From positions 204,717,660-204,781,659 of the forward strand of contig OX422213.1 in assembly GCA_949130495.1 (NCBI GenBank): a stretch of DNA of 64,000 nucleotides, read 5' to 3'. The notes beneath the pieces were generated by a model. The model did not search any database. It saw only the letters and a list, made by a program, of their open reading frames with translations, and was not told where the DNA came from. Each line of letters opens with the position of its first letter. Position 1 is the first letter of the stretch. This DNA comes from Sambucus nigra (taxonomy: Eukaryota; Streptophyta; Magnoliopsida; Dipsacales; Adoxaceae). Positions 23,900 through 36,422 of this stretch are shown here, piece by piece. Made by a program: the position numbers and the translations under genes.

Positions 23900-24948
23900 G
23901 TGTTCTATAAGTAAATTGTGGCCGAGCTTGTATCCACCGGGCTGCCTATTTGCACTATTGGGTCAGACGGCATTTTGTGGTACATGGGAATACTGGTTGT
24001 GACATGAGACGATGAGTTGCGTAGAGTCGTCATACAAGAGGTCCATGGATCGTAGTTTTTGATTCCTCCCTATGGGGATAAGATGTATCAGGATATAAGG
24101 AGACATTACTGGTGGTCTGAGATGAAGCGGGATATTGTTACTTTTGTGTCTCAATGTAGAACTTGTCAAATGGTAAAGGCGAGTCATCAGAGACCGTCAG
24201 GGAAGCTATTGCCTTTACCCATTCCCCGTCTGCACAAATTTCATTTCCGAATAGTATGCACATTTTTATGTGGCAGAGTTTGTACGACCACATCCATTAT
24301 CTCAGACAGAGATCCGACTTTTATATCCCATTTTGGAGGAAATTTCTAGAAAGTTATGGGGATCGAGTAGCACTTGAGTATGTCTTACCATCCCTAGATA
24401 GATGGACAAATGAAATGAGTAAACCGGACCTTAGAGCATATTCTTCGGGCATGCATTTTAGACTTCAAGGGAAGTTGGGAGGAGCACCTACCCGTGTTCG
24501 AGTTCGCCTACAGCAATAGCTATTAAAAATCAATTGGAATGGACCCATATGAGGTATTATAAGGGCGACCGTGTAGGTTACCAATATATTGGTTGGATGA
24601 GGGTGAGAGTAGTTTATTGGGACCCAAGTTTGTTCATGAGACTTCAGAGAAGGTGATTCACGATCGAATCAAGACAGCAAAGAGTAAACAAAAGAGTTAC
24701 GCGAACTTGGATAGGGACGATGTGGAGTTTCAGGTCAATGACCAGGTTATCCTCAAGGTGTCACCTATGAAGGGGGCGATGCTTTTCGGGAAAAGGGGAA
24801 GTTAGCCCTACAATACATTGGTTGGTTTCATGAGTATGAATCGCGTGGGTTTGCTCGCTTATCGTTTAACGCTACCCTACCATCTAGCATGAGTACACAA
24901 TATATTTTATGTATCGATGCTTCGTAGATTCTTATGGGGTAAGGTCAT
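23900..24948 (+). pseudogene. chromovirus integrase, internally deleted, C-terminus displaced
   Basis: The zinc-binding end is intact in pattern (MYQDIRRHYWWSEMKRDIVTF, CRTCQMVKASHQRPSG). The core then jumps from LPLPIP to SIISDRDPTFISHF. The segment carrying the first catalytic aspartate, roughly 70 residues in relatives, is therefore missing. The later core and C-terminal domain (SYANLDRDDVEFQVNDQVILKVSP, HNIFYVSMLRRF) continue to the insertion point at 24953. The chromodomain lies at 37519, beyond the insertion. Confidence 0.85.
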
Positions 24949-24953
24949 ATATT

Positions 24954-26051
24954 TAAGAGTGTTGAATAGCCCAATGGATCAAACTTATTAAATTAAATGA
25001 CAAACTCACAATCAAATCCAATTTTATTTTTTAAAACCCTAAACATACAACTATGTGAATCATCATATGAAATATAACATGCATTCAACAAAGACAAGGA
25101 TTCAGGAAAAATCCCCTCAGGGAAAAACGTTTTATTCACTTTATAAATTTCACAAAGAGAAACTTACAAACTTTTATGAAGGAATCTATACTATACAAAT
25201 CTCCCACAGGTGTCCTTCATCCACAACTATGATCCTCGCGAGAATCACAAGGCCGCACTCCTCCTTCAGCCTTAGCCTTTATCTTCGGCAATGGGTTCCC
25301 TTGAGAATCACAATGGTCAGCAGTGGAGGTGATCTCTCCACAAAAGATGTGTATGCAATGATAAAACTATCTAGGCTTCAAAAGGATTCACATAAAAATA
25401 TCTTAGGGATGTGTTTTGTGAATTAAAAGAGTTTTATGAACTCAAAATAATGAAAACCTTTACAAAAGATATGCAGAATCATTTTGGCAAAAATCTTACC
25501 AAACTAAAAGGCAAAACAAGTACTTATACGGAAACACAATTTCGAGGCGACGCCGTCATTCGAACGAGATCATAGGCTCGTTAGAACAAGAAAAGGCCCT
25601 CATTATAACGACATAAATGTTGTTTGAACGAAACCCTAATATTATTTGGACGAGATTCAAACAACTTTTGAACGGAGCAAACCAATATGCCCTCATCAGA
25701 TGTTCGATTGAAGAAACCTCAAACGACCACTTCAAATGAGATCATGATCTCGTTTGAATGAGATTTACATCTCATTTGAACGAGATGCGTGTACTAAAAA
25801 AATTAAATGAAGAAAAAATGGCTCGAGTTTTAAATAAAAAATCTCATTTCCATATTTAATAAAAATAAAAACCCCAAAATAAATTCAAGGAATAAACTTA
25901 AACACTTAAAAGCATTATACCTCCATAATGTGGAGTTCCTTGAAAGTTGGAGATGATGAGGATTTGGATCTTCCTGATGACTCAAGATGAAGTATAACGG
26001 GATATTCCAAATTACATGTTAGCCTAAGCTATGGACAAAATTATCCATACA
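24954..26051 (-). repeat. 3' LTR of the outer gag-only element
   Basis: On the plus strand it opens TAAGAGTGTTGAATAG and closes ATTATCCATACA. It aligns along its whole length with 36423-37510. The original terminal TG is mutated to TA. It contains a cluster of short CGTTTGAACGAG-like palindromes at about 25550-25790. Confidence 0.85.
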
Positions 26052-26667
26052 AATCTCCCTTTATGGCTTTTTCGGTACAAATATAAAATTCGAAATACAA
26101 ATTACATCAAAATCCCCTAAGACACAAAATTATCCTAATACCCTCCCACACCCTAGAAAATGGATAGGAATATGGAAAGGTTCTAAAAGGCTTGAGGCTT
26201 GGCCGAGGCGTAGAGGTCAAGCCTCAAGATTTCGAAGCCTAGTATAAAGACATTTTTCCTTTTTTATTATTTTAATTATTATAAGGCTAGTAATATAATA
26301 AAATAATATATTCCTTGAATTTTAAAAATATATTCGTATGTTTGGTAGCCATCTTTCTCATATGCATGCTCCATAATCAATGTATAAAATGTGTTTCTCA
26401 ACATTTAATAAGAAATATACAAAATGTACTTTTCATAATTCAATAATCAATATCAACAATCATTCAATAATCGGTAATCCGTAATCATGACAAAATGATT
26501 CAATATAAGAAATGTATTTTTCACCTTTCAAATGAAACATATAGACTTTTGGTCGGAAGCTGGTCGACAATGTTAGGCTTTTTCTAGGATAAGAGGTAAA
26601 GAGATTTGGGATACCATTTGTGTTTTGATTGTTTTGGACGAGATATTGGTCCTGTTTGTAAAAAAAG

Positions 26668-27835
26668 TGAGAATGTTGTGTGATATCGATTAAATATGGG
26701 TTTGCAAATTTTCAATTTAAAACTTATTTAATTAGAGTCAATATTTAATCCAAATTTTATTGAACCCTAAAACATGCATCTATATGAATTGAATCAAACA
26801 TGCAAACCAACAAATGGAGATTCAGGAAAAAATCCTTTCCGGTAAAACCTTTATTTCACTATGAATGGTAAATTGCAACTTACATATACACAACGAAATC
26901 TTCAATGAATCCCACATAGTAGATCCACGTTGATCGCAACCCAAGTCAGCAATGGACTCCCTCAAGAACCCACAAGGACCGAAGCTTTCCTCATCAAGAA
27001 ACACCCTCAAGTATTCCCAATGATTGCAGTCGTCTTCAGCAAGCAATTCCCTCAAGAACCACCAAGTCAGCAGTAGAGAAATATCCCCAACAAGAGAAAA
27101 TTCAACAAAGATGTGCCTTGGGTTCCAAAAAAATTCACTAAATAAATTAGGATGATTTTTGAATTGAAAGCAAAGTTAAAAATCCCTAAAACTTTGAAGA
27201 ACATTTGCTGCTGATATGCAAAAACGTTAATGGAAAAAGTCTTAGCGAAATAGGTCTCCAAAATAGGTATTTATAAGAAAATAAAATTCTTAAGGCGTCG
27301 GAGGTCATTTGAATGACATCTCTACGTTGTTCGAACGACAACACATGTATTTAAAAGCATACATCGATCGACGTATCAAGCGACCATTAAAAAACCAAAA
27401 CAGTAGAGGTCGTTAGCTGAAACCTTTCGATCGACATTTGAGCAACCATTCGCACGACATGTAATGTCGTTTGAAGCTATCGTTCGAGTGACATCTACCT
27501 ATCGTTTGAGAACATTCACATGTTGTTTGAAAGACCAAAGTGAAAAAAAATATTTTATTTAAAACTCTACCTATAGGTTTAAAAAATTATTTTGATGAAA
27601 AAAGACGCCTCAGATGTTTAAAAATAGTTTATAAAAATATCCCACACCTTAAATGAAACATTAAGAGACTTAAACTCAACCTTATCAAAATCAATCTTCT
27701 CGAGGCTTGTTATTGATGAAAACTTAAAATTCAGATCCGTCTTGTTGCATGAATGAACATGAACCTTTTCGACGGTTGTAAGGGTATACGACATACGCAA
27801 TGTAAAGTACGAAAAATATAAATTTTGTCCTTAAA
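26668..27835 (-). repeat. 3' LTR of the inner gag-only element
   Basis: It opens TGAGAATGTTGTGTG and closes TTGTCCTTAAA on the plus strand, aligned throughout with 31539-32692. The purine tract ATTGGGGGATATT (minus strand) lies just inside it, as expected for a PPT. Confidence 0.9.
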
Positions 27836-29905
27836 AATATCCCCCAATGTCTATGCCGGTACAAACTAAAAACATTATGAATTATCAAATCAAATGTCCT
27901 ATCAAAATTTAATACCCTCCCTTGAACCCAAAAGTGAAAAGGCACTAAAGATGAAAGTCTTAAAACATTCTTAAAAAATCTTCAACTTGAAATCTTGAAA
28001 TCTCTAAAGTTTCTTTGTCATCATCAGGGTGTACAAAAATGATCATCAATTTGTACCTACACACATGAGACAAGAAATAAATACCTTCGTGACGTATCGA
28101 GTTTGAAAATGGGATGTATAAATCAAATCAAGATAATCAAATTTACCTCATAATCAAAACTCCCCCATAATTCATAATTTTTTCTCTCCATTTTTATTTG
28201 TCTGAAATAGACAAGGAAAAGAATAAACAAAAGAAATATGGAGTGTCATGACAAGCATAGAAAATCAAGGTAAATATATCAAATACGCTCATGCAATGAT
28301 ATAAGCTCTTGAGTATTTCACAATATCTGTTTCATTTTTCAAAAATTTCAAAGCAAAAATAATATAGAAAAACAACACACCGTGAATTTTCACTAAGATA
28401 ACCAAATCGTGTAAACGGAATGAATGGGTGTGAACAAATTCGATAGGTTATAAACTCAATCAATCATATGTGCATGATGAATATGTGTACCCCTAATGAA
28501 TGAACATCAAAATCGTCCTTAGGTGTACAGTTGTTGAATTTAGATGACATCGACTAAATCAAATCAACAAATCAAAGTCTAGACGATTTTCATGCTAATA
28601 ACGTCTAAAACTATGTAATACTTTTTTAAGACTTTGTTAGGACATGCAAACCTGTTGATATATTCCCAACCAAACTTCCTATAGAATAATGATCATATGT
28701 TTCTTTTTGATTGATCATATCAAACTAAACTAATTTGTCCTAGGCTACTTTTTTTAATGCCACGCTTTTTTGGCTCTTTTCAAATTCGTTTGGGTCTTGG
28801 CTACTTTTTACAATGCCACACTTTTTATACCCATTTTCAATGGTGGATTAATCGCAAAGGATATGAGTTACTTTCCTATCCTTTTCTCGTGAATACACAT
28901 TAATTTTCACATTAAACAAATTCGTCATGGGCAATGGTTCTTACATGCACTACTTTCATTGTCAAGTTTTATCGCATTTCGTTCATTTTTAAAGACATAA
29001 TTGAAATGAAAACACATCGACCAATATGTGATTGAGAGTCATAATAATCAAACAAATCCATGCACATGTGAAATAAAGGAAATCATTAGTCAAACATGTA
29101 GGAAGTAACAACAAATTACATCTCAATGATTCCAAACATTGGAAAGCATAGAGATGAAATGGCGTATCATCTCAAACACTATCAAATAGTCACATGGATA
29201 TGGAATGATGTTGTGAATTGGTCATCCTAAATTTCCATCCATAAAAGGTATAAAAAAATACAAAAATCTTTTTGAATTTTCGAAATTTTTTATCAAAATA
29301 AAATCTTTTTGTCTTTTTCAATTTTTTCTCAAAAAATAGAAAATCTTTTTGGGTTTTCGAAAAATATATCAAAAATGGAAAAGATAAATACAAAGGTGGT
29401 ACAGACTAGTAATAGGCATTAAGTATCACCATGAAAATCATTTTATGCTAGCAAACAAGTCTAAACCTCAATCATTAGGTCCGGAGGAGTTTTCCAAAGA
29501 TGGTGACATCCTATGAAAAACATCCATCAAATCATGTGAAGTCTTGACTAAAAAATTAATTTGCTCTCAAATATATGTAAACTCTCTCATGTGATCATTG
29601 GGATCATGTGAAGTATCATGTGTGGGTGCGTGTGTGTGTGTGAACACATATAGTGGCATAATTTGGAAAAACTCTACATGGAACACTACTCAACTTAAAA
29701 CAAACTTCCCTAAGGTGTCCTCTCCTTTGGAAATGGGAGAAAACATACACGAGCCTAGGAACACCTATCTCAAATCGTCTAGGATGCCCTCTCGTATGGG
29801 GTAACTAATGCCTAAGTGGGTTAGGTTTAGAGCTACATGAATCTATCATAAACTCGAGAACCAACTTGGGTGTAACATGAGAAGTGGACGCACCGTCATG
29901 ACCTA
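27836..29905 (-). other. non-coding internal part of the inner gag-only element
   Basis: About 2 kb of AT-rich sequence between gag and the 3' LTR with no recognisable pol. It includes poly-T/poly-A tracts at 29260-29380. Its size suggests a spacer that replaced pol in this family. Confidence 0.7.
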
Positions 29906-29909
29906 TTCC

Positions 29910-31434
29910 TAAACTCTCAACATTACCCAAGGTGGGATCGAGAATCATCTTTACAATCTTCTTAGATGAGTTCTATAAAGGGTCTTTGACCTCCCGGACA
30001 CGTTCGATATCACTCTCGAGTTGGGATACACATACCATAAGACTTGACACCGTATTGGTCAAAACACTCTTTTCCCGACCTAAAGCTATCAACTGTTCAC
30101 TCAAAGAACCCTTCACCTTCTCGAGTTGACTCGCTTTCACCTCAAACTCACTCAAAACTTCTATCTCTCTCTCCAAATTTAGTTCTTTATTCAACTTTTT
30201 AGTCTTTAAGGTTTCGGCGTACAAATCTTTAAAAGATTTTTGGATCTCACTTTCGCCCTCACTTTCAACTTCACTCTCACCCTCACTCGAAACGCTTAAA
30301 GCATCATTGGGACTTTTACGTGTAAAAGTTACCTCATCATCGTGGGACAAACTATATGTGTTCACCTGCCTTGTCAAAAAATCAACACATACCATGTGAT
30401 GATCCATCTCCGGAATCATCCTCGACATCATTATCAATGGCTGGCATAGCAATTTTCTTGCCCTTTTGCCTTAGCATAGTGGGACATTCAAATGCTTTGT
30501 GCCCTTTTCCCTCACACTCAAAACATCTATCAGCTTCCTCTTCCTTTTTCTCTTTCACTTTCTCAATGTTCTTATTGGCCTCCTCTTTCTGTTTATTTTT
30601 CTCAAAAAATCTTTTATTAGAAGAAATTTCTTTTGAAAATTTTAGAAACTTTTTAAAAAAAATTCGTAAACAAGTCCATATCATCAAAATCAAATTCACC
30701 CTCAGACTCGGATTCACAAACTCTCTCTCCTTCTTCTTCTTCTTCTCTCTTTTCTTAGATTCGACCCTAAGTGCAACCCCTTTATCTTTAGGCTTAATAG
30801 TGTTAGGAAACATGTCAATATCATAAGTTTGTAGATCTCCTACGAACTCCTCTGACTTAAGTGAATTTAAATTACTTAATGACTTTAAAACAGTGACCTT
30901 AGGAATAAAACGTTTAGGCAATGATCTCAAAATATTTTTAACTACCCATGCATCAGGAATATGCTCACCAAGATTGATACTAGTATTGACAGTATCACAT
31001 AATCATGCATAAAAATTATCAAAACATTCAGAGTCAAGCATGGTTATTGTTTCAAACTGAGTAGTTAAATTTTACAATTTTGACTCTTTAACTGGAGTTG
31101 TGTCTTCTTGGGTAAGTTGTAAAACATCCCATGCTTCCTTTGACATGGTAAACGTCATGATACATCAAAATTCGTTGGGAGTAACAGATTCAAAAATCTC
31201 ACTAAGGCCTTGGGAGTTATAGGTACTCCACTTAAACTCATCTTCAGTACAGTCATTCATGAGTTTAAGATTGGTGACATTATTAACGGTGAGAGTGGTA
31301 GGAGTCCACCATCTTTCACAAACTATCCAAACACGTTCATCAATCGATTTTAAACTCGATTTCATTGAGGCTTTCCAATAGGCATAATTCTTTCCATCAA
31401 AGTCGGGCATCCGATTATATAGGTGTTCCATCAA
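29910..31434 (-). pseudogene. copia-type gag of the inner gag-only element
   Basis: It starts MMEHLYNRMPDFDGKNYAYW at 31434 and has IDERVWIVCERWW, then DEFKWSTYNSQGLSEIFESV. After a break come SLPKRFIPKVTVLKSL (30930) and a lysine/glutamate-rich segment. An intact CCHC zinc knuckle (CFECEGKGHKAFEC) follows near 30500. A coiled-coil-like C-terminal part runs at 29973-30452 (SEGESEVESEGESE, then leucine-rich heptads). Frameshifts near 31150 and 30450 split it into three open pieces. Length and layout resemble copia Gag with an extended coiled coil. No protease or pol follows. Confidence 0.85.
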
Positions 31435-31521
31435 AAAAATTGCGATTTAAAAAAAAATTAGAGAAAATTCGTTATAAAAAAAAATTTGCGAAAAAAGGAA
31501 TACTCGATAAATTAGAGTAAC

Positions 31522-31537
31522 CTGCTCGGATACCAAT
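31522..31537 (-). promoter_or_regulatory. primer binding site of the inner gag-only element
   Basis: On the minus strand it reads ATTGGTATCCGAGCAG, one base off the TGGTATCAGAGC core complementary to initiator tRNA-Met, and lies directly after the LTR. Confidence 0.8.
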
Positions 31538-31538
31538 T

Positions 31539-32692
31539 TGATAATACTGTGTGATATTGATTAAACATGGGTTCACAAATTTCCAATTTAAATCTTATTT
31601 AATTAGAGTCAATCTTGAATCCAAATTTTATTGAACCCTAAAACATGCATCTATGTCGATTGAATCAAACATGCAAACCAACAAATGGAGATTCAGGAAA
31701 AAAACTTTCAGGTGAAACCTTTATTTCAATTTTAATGGTAAATTGCAACTTACATATACATAATGAAATCTTCAATGTATACCACGCAGTAGATCCACGT
31801 AGACCTCAACCCAATTCAGCAATGGACTCCCTCAAGAACCCACAAGAATCGCATCTCTCCTCAGCAAGAAATGCCCTCAACTAACCAATGATCGCAGTCG
31901 TCTTCATCAAACAATTCCCTCAAGAACCACTAAGTCAGCAGTAGAGAAATCTTCCTTACAAGAGAAACTTCAACAAAGACGTGCCTTGGGTTCCAAAACA
32001 ATTCACTAAAGCAATTGGGATGATTTGTGAATTGAAAACAAAGTTAAAAAGCCCTAAAACTTTGAAGAACTTTTGCTGCTAGTATGAAAAAACGTTAATG
32101 GAAAAAGTCTTAACGAAATAGGACTCCAAAATAGGTATGTATAAGAAAATAAAATTCTTAAGGCGGCGGAGGTCATTTGAATGACATCTCTATGTCGTTA
32201 TAATGACAACATATGCCGTTAGAAGCATACATCGAGTGATGTATCAAGCGACCATTTAAAAACCAAAATAGTAGAGGTCATTAGATAAAACCTTTCGATC
32301 GACCCTTCGCGCGACATGTAATGTCGTTTGAAGTTGTTGTTCGAGCGACATCTACTTGTTGTTTAAAAGACATTCACATGTCGTTTGAACGACCAAAGCG
32401 AAAAAAAAATTCCTTAAAACTCTGCCTACACGTCTTAGAAAAATTATTTTGACGAAAAAGATGCCTTAGATGTTTAAAAATTGTTTATAAAAATATCCCA
32501 ACACCTTAAATGAAACATTAAAGGACTTAAACACAACCTTACCAAAATCAATCTTGTCGAGGCTTGTTGGTGAAGAAAACTTGATATTCAAATCCATCTT
32601 GTTACATGAATGAACTTGAACCTCTTCGAAGGTTGTAACGTTGTACAGCACACGCACTGCAAAGTACGAACAATTCAAATTTTATCCTTACA
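31539..32692 (-). repeat. 5' LTR of the inner gag-only element
   Basis: It opens TGATAATACTGTGTG beside the PBS and closes TTATCCTTACA on the plus strand. It is the partner of 26668-27835 and carries GTCGTTTGAACGAC-like palindromes at about 32160-32400. Confidence 0.9.
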
Positions 32693-32697
32693 AAAAG

Positions 32698-34449
32698 TAT
32701 TTAAAATGCGATATCGTTTCACTAAAGCATTTTGGTTTTTAAAAGAAAAAGTTGCCTTAAGCTTTATACCAAGAATAAGGCATAAAAGGCTTAAAGCGAG
32801 GCGTTTCTCCCAAGCCTCATGCCTAGGCACGTCCTTTAGAACACTGGAATAAGGTAATGAAAATGACTTCAAATCTCAAATCTCCAAACTTCATCTTGTT
32901 ATTCTCTTGGGTACTTTGACTTCATCGAGTGTACTATGAATACGATCTTCAAATGTACCTACACATATGATACAAATCAAATACCCCGTGATGCATCGAG
33001 TTTAACAAATAAAAGAAAAACACATAAGTATTTCTTCCCCATAAACCAAACTCATGTAAAACTCCCTCGTAATTTGTTCTCCCATTTTTATTTTATCCGA
33101 AATAGATAAGGAGTATAAACTAAAGCATAAATATGGAGCACATCACAAAAAATAGAATATCATCACAAAAGATATCAACCAAGCATGTGTAGTAACAATC
33201 TCAAAGGCTTAAATCACAAAAACACCAACTATTTTTGAAATTTTCAAATTTTCTTCAAAAACAAAAGTTATAAATACAATACACACCATGAACAAACACT
33301 AAAATAATCGAATAGTGAAAGCGTAACGAATGGTCGTGAACGTATTCGATAGGAAAAATGACACGAAAAAACATGGCTGATGTGCACGAAATATTGAGAT
33401 ACCACTAACGAATTAACTCAAGGAATACCTTAGGTGTAAATAGAGTGAATTCACATGATATTGACTCAATCTAATCGACAAATCAAAGTCTAAAATGATT
33501 TTCACACCAATAACGCCCAAAACAAGTGTATGTTTTTCAAGATTTAAAAGCATGTTCAAACCCATTGATCTTCAACATAACTCCCTCAAAATCTTGCAAA
33601 ATCAATAAAGCTCTTAAAAATAATTTTGAAGAAATTAACGCTCTCTGTAGAGAAGCATCAATGTTCAAATAAAATGGCTCGACACTTATGTTTTTATGCA
33701 CCTCTAATCTTTTTGGGCTCTTTTAAATTACAAATGGTGGCTTTTCACGCAAAGTCAATATGTTTTTCTTATCCCCTTTCCATTGCATAAACACGAAACA
33801 TAGTTTTTGGAAAAATAAATATAAATCTGGGCAATGGTTTTTACAAGATCATATTTTTATCTCTTATTACAATTTTTTTCAATTTTAGGCAAAACTGAGA
33901 TGAAAACACCTTGAGCAATAAGTGACAGACAAGAGAAAAAATTACATAAATCCATGCTCGTGTGCATTAAATGCAACTAAGAGTCAAGCAATAATAAGTT
34001 ATCCACAAATCACATCTTAATGGCTATAAACATTATAAAGCACATGTATGAAATGATGTCGTGTATCAAAACACTGTAAAATAATCACATGGATAATGGA
34101 ATGATAAAGTGAGTCAGACATCTTAAATGTTCATCCATAAACGGTGAAAACAAACTACAAAAATCATTTAGTGTTTTTCCAAAATTTTATCAAAAAAATA
34201 AATCATTTTTCCTTTTTCACTTTTTCTAAAAAAATGAAAATCTTTTTGAATTTTTTAAAAAACATATCAAACCAAAAAACATCAATATAATGATAATACA
34301 TGCTAAAAATAGGGATATAAAATATGATCATGAAAAGTAACCCATTCTAGCAAAAAGTCATTAGGGCTAGAGGAGTCCTCAAAAGGATAAGACATCCTAA
34401 TAAATTCGTCCATTAAGCTTTGTGAGGTTTTGATCAAATATTTCACTTC
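32698..34449 (-). other. non-coding internal part of the outer gag-only element
   Basis: AT-rich, with no pol domain in any frame. It aligns loosely with 27840-29600 of the inner element, including shared TCACATGGATA and poly-T/A-rich blocks near 34080 and 29190. The outer element's internal region also includes 26052-26667 on the other side of the inner insertion, and no gene is seen there either. Confidence 0.7.
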
Positions 34450-36310
34450 CTCTAAAAAACTAGCAAAATATCTCTCGTGATGTGCAAGAGCATGTGAAGC
34501 AACATGTGTGGGAGTACATGCGGGGACTCATGTAGGTACTCGTGTGGTAGCATAATGAGAAGGATACCTATAAGACACCCTCCATAACTTAAAGAAAAAT
34601 TCCTTAAGGTGACCTCTTCACTTGTAATGGGAACAAACACACACGGGATTGGGTCCACCTTTATCAAAAACTCTAGTATAATCTCTCCTAATATGACTGG
34701 GACGCCTGCGTGGGTTAGGTTGAGGGCCATAACACAAACTCGAAAACTGGCCCGGGTGCAACTTGGAAAGTGGATGCACCATCATGACCTATTCCTAGCC
34801 TCTCAACATTATCCAAAGCGGGATCGAGGAACATATTTCCTACCTTCTTAGATGTTTCTTCTAAAGTGAATTTGACCTCCTAGGAATGTTCGAGATCTCT
34901 CTATAGATGGGATACACAGACTACTAGTTTCTCATGTGTCTCGAATGAAGATTGAAGATCTCATATAAGACTAGCTACAATGTTGGTCAAATCATTATTT
35001 TCCCTACCTAAAGCAATAAACTGCTCACTCAAAGATATCTTCACCTTCTCGAGTTGACTCATCTACGCCTCACACACCATCAAACTCCTCACCGCTCTCT
35101 TTAAATCAACTACCTTAGGAGACAACTCTTTATTTAGCCTTTTGGTTTGTAATGCCTCAGTGTACAACTCACTAAACGCTATTTGGAAATCCCTTTCTCC
35201 CTTAACTCATTCTTACTCTCTTCATCTCCCGAGTGACTCAAAAAACCATCGAGGCTTTTACGTTTAGAAGATTCCTCGTCGTCGGGGTATAGACTAGTAT
35301 TGCTCACGTGACTGAAAACACCATCGAGGCTTTCACATTTAGAAGTTTCCTTATCTCCCCCCGAATCAACCGACTCAATGTCACTATCGCTAAGAGTGGT
35401 TTTATTAGAAATCTCTTTTCCATTTCTCTTTCTCTTAGTGGGACACTAAAACGACTTGTGTCCTTTACCTTCGCACTCAAAACACCTTGCCTCTTCCTCC
35501 TTCTCACCACTATCCTTGACCTCATTCTTATTTTTGTTTTTCTCAAAAATTCACAAATAAGGCCAAGTCATCAAAATAACTATCGCGCTGAGATTAAGAC
35601 TCATAAAGTATCTCCTTTTTCTTTATCCTAGTTTGAGTCTTTAAAGCTACCCCTATATCCTTAGGATTAATGGTTTTGGAAAACATGTCGATCTCATAAG
35701 TTTAAAGGTCTCCTACAAGTTCTTCTAATTTAATTGTATATAATATCCCCAACGAGTTCAAAATAGTGACCTTGGGAATGAAACGGGTAGGTAGGGATCT
35801 TAAAATCTTTTTCACGACCCTTGTCAATTCTATTTTCTCACCAAAATTAAAACTAGTGTTAACGATGTCTGAAAAATGTGCATAAAATTTATCAAATGAC
35901 TCGGACTCTAATATAGTAATGGTCTCAAACTGAGTCATCAAATTTTGAGGCTTAGATGCCTTAACGGTGTTGATACCCTCATGTGTAAGCTGGAGAGTAT
36001 CCCATGCTTACCTAAATTTAGTGCACGACATGATGCAACGGAACTCGTCAGGGGTGACGGCTCCAGAAATAACACTAAGGCCGTGGGGAGTTGTAAGTAC
36101 TCCACTTAAATTCATCATCAGTCCAAGAGGCGACATGTTTAGGACTCGTAACATTATCTACAGTGATAGTGGGAGGAGTCCACCCTCTTTCACAAACAAG
36201 CCAAACTCTTTCATCAATAGCCTTTAAACATGATCTCATATGGGCTTTACAATTGGCATAGTTCGTGCCTTATAAAGTAGGCATCCGGTTATATAAGTAA
36301 TCCACTAGCA
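34450..36310 (-). pseudogene. copia-type gag of the outer gag-only element
   Basis: The N-terminus has a YLYNRMP start, then IDERVWLVCERGWTPP and DEFKWSTYNS, typical of the UBN2/copia gag. The central FETITILESESFDKFYAHFSDIVN and SLPTRFIPKVTILNSL blocks lie at 35702-35941. A CFECEGKGHK zinc knuckle near 35480 has its final cysteine context damaged by a stop. A long coiled-coil-like, Ser/Glu-rich C-terminal part follows. Several stops and frame changes are present. It is closely related to the gag at 29910-31434. Gag packages RNA into particles. Confidence 0.8.
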
Positions 36311-36404
36311 CACAACTTTTTCAAAATCAAAATTTTCAAACAAAAACAATTGATATCTCAAAAAAGAAATTGCGAAATATGAATCACACAGAAAAATAGT
36401 GTAA

Positions 36405-36420
36405 CCCGCTCTGATACCAA
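36405..36420 (-). promoter_or_regulatory. primer binding site of the outer gag-only element
   Basis: Read on the minus strand this is ATTGGTATCAGAGCGG, placed two bases after the LTR end. The TGGTATCAGAGC core is the usual complement of the initiator tRNA-Met 3' end in plant copia elements. Confidence 0.85.
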
Positions 36421-36422
36421 TT

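Larger units (their letters stand above)
26668..32692 (-). mobile_element. gag-only LTR retrotransposon (TR-GAG-like), inner copy
   Basis: LTRs at 26668-27835 and 31539-32692 enclose a PBS, a copia-type gag and about 2 kb of non-coding DNA. A perfect five-base duplication AAAAG flanks it (26663-26667 and 32693-32697). It lies inside the internal region of the outer element, in the same orientation. The two are siblings: gag and internal blocks align, but the LTRs match only in short blocks. No RT, integrase or protease is seen. LTR divergence is roughly one base in ten by eye, so the insertion is old. Confidence 0.92.

Noticed and set aside
26160..26240. GAGGCTTGGCCGAGGCG-like stretch, also near 32780-32830, considered as a tRNA-derived SINE
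   Set aside because: No A/B box pair, tail or target duplication could be made out. Both lie in the outer gag-only element's internal DNA and are better left unassigned.
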